Part shown: positions 63,024 to 64,000 of the stretch, piece after piece
Position numbering within the stretch: position 1 is the stretch's first letter
How the letters are laid out: the number at the start of each line of letters is the position of its first letter
From: Bacterioplanoides sp. SCSIO 12839
GTDB taxonomy: Bacteria; Pseudomonadota; Gammaproteobacteria; Pseudomonadales; Oceanobacteraceae
Direction of reading: 5' to 3'
Length of the DNA stretch: 64,000 nucleotides
Assembly (NCBI RefSeq): GCF_024397975.1
Contig: NZ_CP073745.1
Coordinates: 737,501-801,500, forward strand
The notes under the pieces: model-generated
What the model saw: the letters and a program-made list of their open reading frames with translations, nothing else
Told to the model about the DNA's origin: nothing
Databases searched by the model: none
Program-made: the position numbers and the translations under genes

Positions 63024-64000
63024 ATGCCCGAGAAAATTTTGTTGGCGGATGCCTATGGTTTGTTGATCCTGTTGGGGCTGCTCGCGGCGCTGGTGATTGG
63101 CGGGATACTTTGGGTGGTGATGGCGTATATCATTGATGTGACTCAGACTCGTCATACCGTCAGGCGTAACTTCCCGGTGATCGGTCGTTTCCGTTACACC
63201 TTTGAGCATCTGGGCGAGTTTTTCCGCCAGTATTTCTTTGCCATGGACCGTGAAGAGATGCCGTTTAACCGGGCGGAGCGGGCCTGGGCCTACAAAGCCG
63301 CAAAAAAAGTGAATACCACTGTCGCATTTGGTTCGACCCGGCGTCTCGACATTCCGGGAACCGTACTGTTTGTGAATAGCCCCTTTCCGGCCTTAAAACA
63401 GACCTTTGCTGAGCCTGCTGATATCACCATTGGCAAACATTGTCGTCATCCGTATACCACCCGCTCTGTGATCAATATTTCTGCCATGAGTTATGGTGCA
63501 TTGTCGAAGCCTGCCATTCAGGCGCTGTCCCATGGTGCTAAACAGGCAGGCTGTTGGATGAATTCCGGTGAGGGCGGTATTTCTCCGTTTCATCTGGAGA
63601 GTGGTTGTGATCTGGTGGCTCAGATTGGTACGGCTAAATACGGTGTCAGGACACCGGATGGACAGCTGGATGACGATAAGCTGCGCGAAATTGCTGCTCA
63701 TGAGCAAGTGCGGATGTTCGAAATCAAGCTCAGTCAGGGCGCTAAGCCAGGCAAAGGCGGGATGTTACCTGGTTCAAAAGTGACGGCTGAAATTGCGGCG
63801 ATTCGTGGCATCGCAGAAGGTGAAGACTCCATCAGCCCGAATGGCCATCCGGATATTCGTTCGGTGGATGATCTGCTGGATATGATCGCTCATATCCGCT
63901 CCGTGACGGGTAAGCCGGTTGGTTTCAAAACCGTGTTGGGCGGCATGGACTGGATTCACGAGTTATGCCACGAAATTATTCAGCGCGGCATTGAAAGTGC
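63024..64000 (+). CDS. FMN-binding glutamate-synthase-like protein, N-terminal part
   Basis: First 325 residues of a protein that continues beyond the window. The N terminus has a membrane segment (GLLILLGLLAALVIGGILWV) and then the FMN-binding barrel of the glutamate synthase large subunit family: RSVINISAMSYGALSKPAIQ, GCWMNSGEGGISPFHLE, MFEIKLSQGAKPGKGGMLPG and GKPVGFKTVLGG. Stand-alone, membrane-anchored members of this family are widespread in proteobacteria; their reaction is not established. The ATG at 63024 follows GAGAGAGAG. It is divergent from the FeS-photolyase operon with a 239-base gap. Confidence 0.85.
   Translation, partial: MPEKILLADAYGLLILLGLLAALVIGGILWVVMAYIIDVTQTRHTVRRNFPVIGRFRYTFEHLGEFFRQYFFAMDREEMPFNRAERAWAYKAAKKVNTTVAFGSTRRLDIPGTVLFVNSPFPALKQTFAEPADITIGKHCRHPYTTRSVINISAMSYGALSKPAIQALSHGAKQAGCWMNSGEGGISPFHLESGCDLVAQIGTAKYGVRTPDGQLDDDKLREIAAHEQVRMFEIKLSQGAKPGKGGMLPGSKVTAEIAAIRGIAEGEDSISPNGHPDIRSVDDLLDMIAHIRSVTGKPVGFKTVLGGMDWIHELCHEIIQRGIES

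Overview
The window is a chromosomal segment of a Gram-negative, probably marine gammaproteobacterium. Moderate base composition, Wzx/Wzy/Wzc surface-polysaccharide machinery, a TonB-dependent receptor and a DUF523-DUF1722/photolyase/DUF1365/Cfa cluster all fit an Oceanospirillales-type organism (Thalassolituus/Oceanobacter-like). That placement is inferred from gene content and protein style, not from a database search. Coding density is high and many genes overlap by 1-14 bases. No rRNA, tRNA, insertion sequence, prophage or CRISPR array was seen.

Left part (1-13.1 kb): the 5' end of leuS, a diheme cytochrome c overlapping a phospholipase D-type lipoprotein, a fused hydantoinase/5-oxoprolinase followed closely by a MalT-type LuxR regulator, a degenerate receiver protein behind a hairpin, then leftward genes for a PphA-like phosphatase, an O-antigen ligase/polymerase-like membrane protein and an alanine-rich secreted repeat protein.

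Middle part (13.4-37 kb): a large rightward Wzy-dependent polysaccharide locus. It has glycosyltransferases (GT2, two GT4, an Alg14-Alg13 type fusion), a Wzy-like polymerase, three acyltransferase-3 membrane proteins, a Wzx flippase, a secreted beta-helix protein, precursor genes manC, manB and ugd, an MBL/beta-CASP protein, a WcaJ-type initiating transferase behind a structured leader, a VanZ-like protein, an outer-membrane barrel, a short Wza-type export protein, a Wzc tyrosine autokinase and a small membrane protein. The precursors indicate GDP-mannose and UDP-glucuronate as building blocks; the three acyltransferases suggest a decorated polymer. The short Wza next to a separate beta-barrel suggests a split outer-membrane exit.

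Right part (37-64 kb): after a secreted methyltransferase, a LysR regulator and a TonB-dependent receptor comes a long, mostly overlapping leftward operon (51.8 to 41.1 kb): DUF523-DUF1722, a MerR/LitR-type regulator, a photolyase, a fatty acid desaturase, an NTF2-like protein, an SDR, a flavin amine-oxidase-like protein, DUF1365, a Cfa-type lipid methyltransferase, DUF2878 and a secreted protein. Nearby are a renalase-like flavoprotein with cbiX, an acyl-CoA dehydrogenase, a TIGR01777 epimerase, and a second leftward operon with an FeS-type photolyase, DUF2256, cryptochrome-DASH and a divergent photolyase-like protein. Thus four photolyase/cryptochrome proteins lie within 15 kb. TTGTACAA/ATGTATA elements, several in tandem with an 11-base period, lie in front of these transcription units and suggest one light or photo-oxidative stress regulon controlled by the MerR protein. 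That protein's cobalamin photosensor motif is degenerate, so the light signal may enter elsewhere.

The window ends in the first part of an FMN-binding glutamate-synthase-like gene. Other non-coding features of note are a 103-base three-way-junction inverted repeat at 55.6 kb, short tandem repeats around the renalase-like gene, and a triple TGTA-N4-TRTA array at 56.7 kb.
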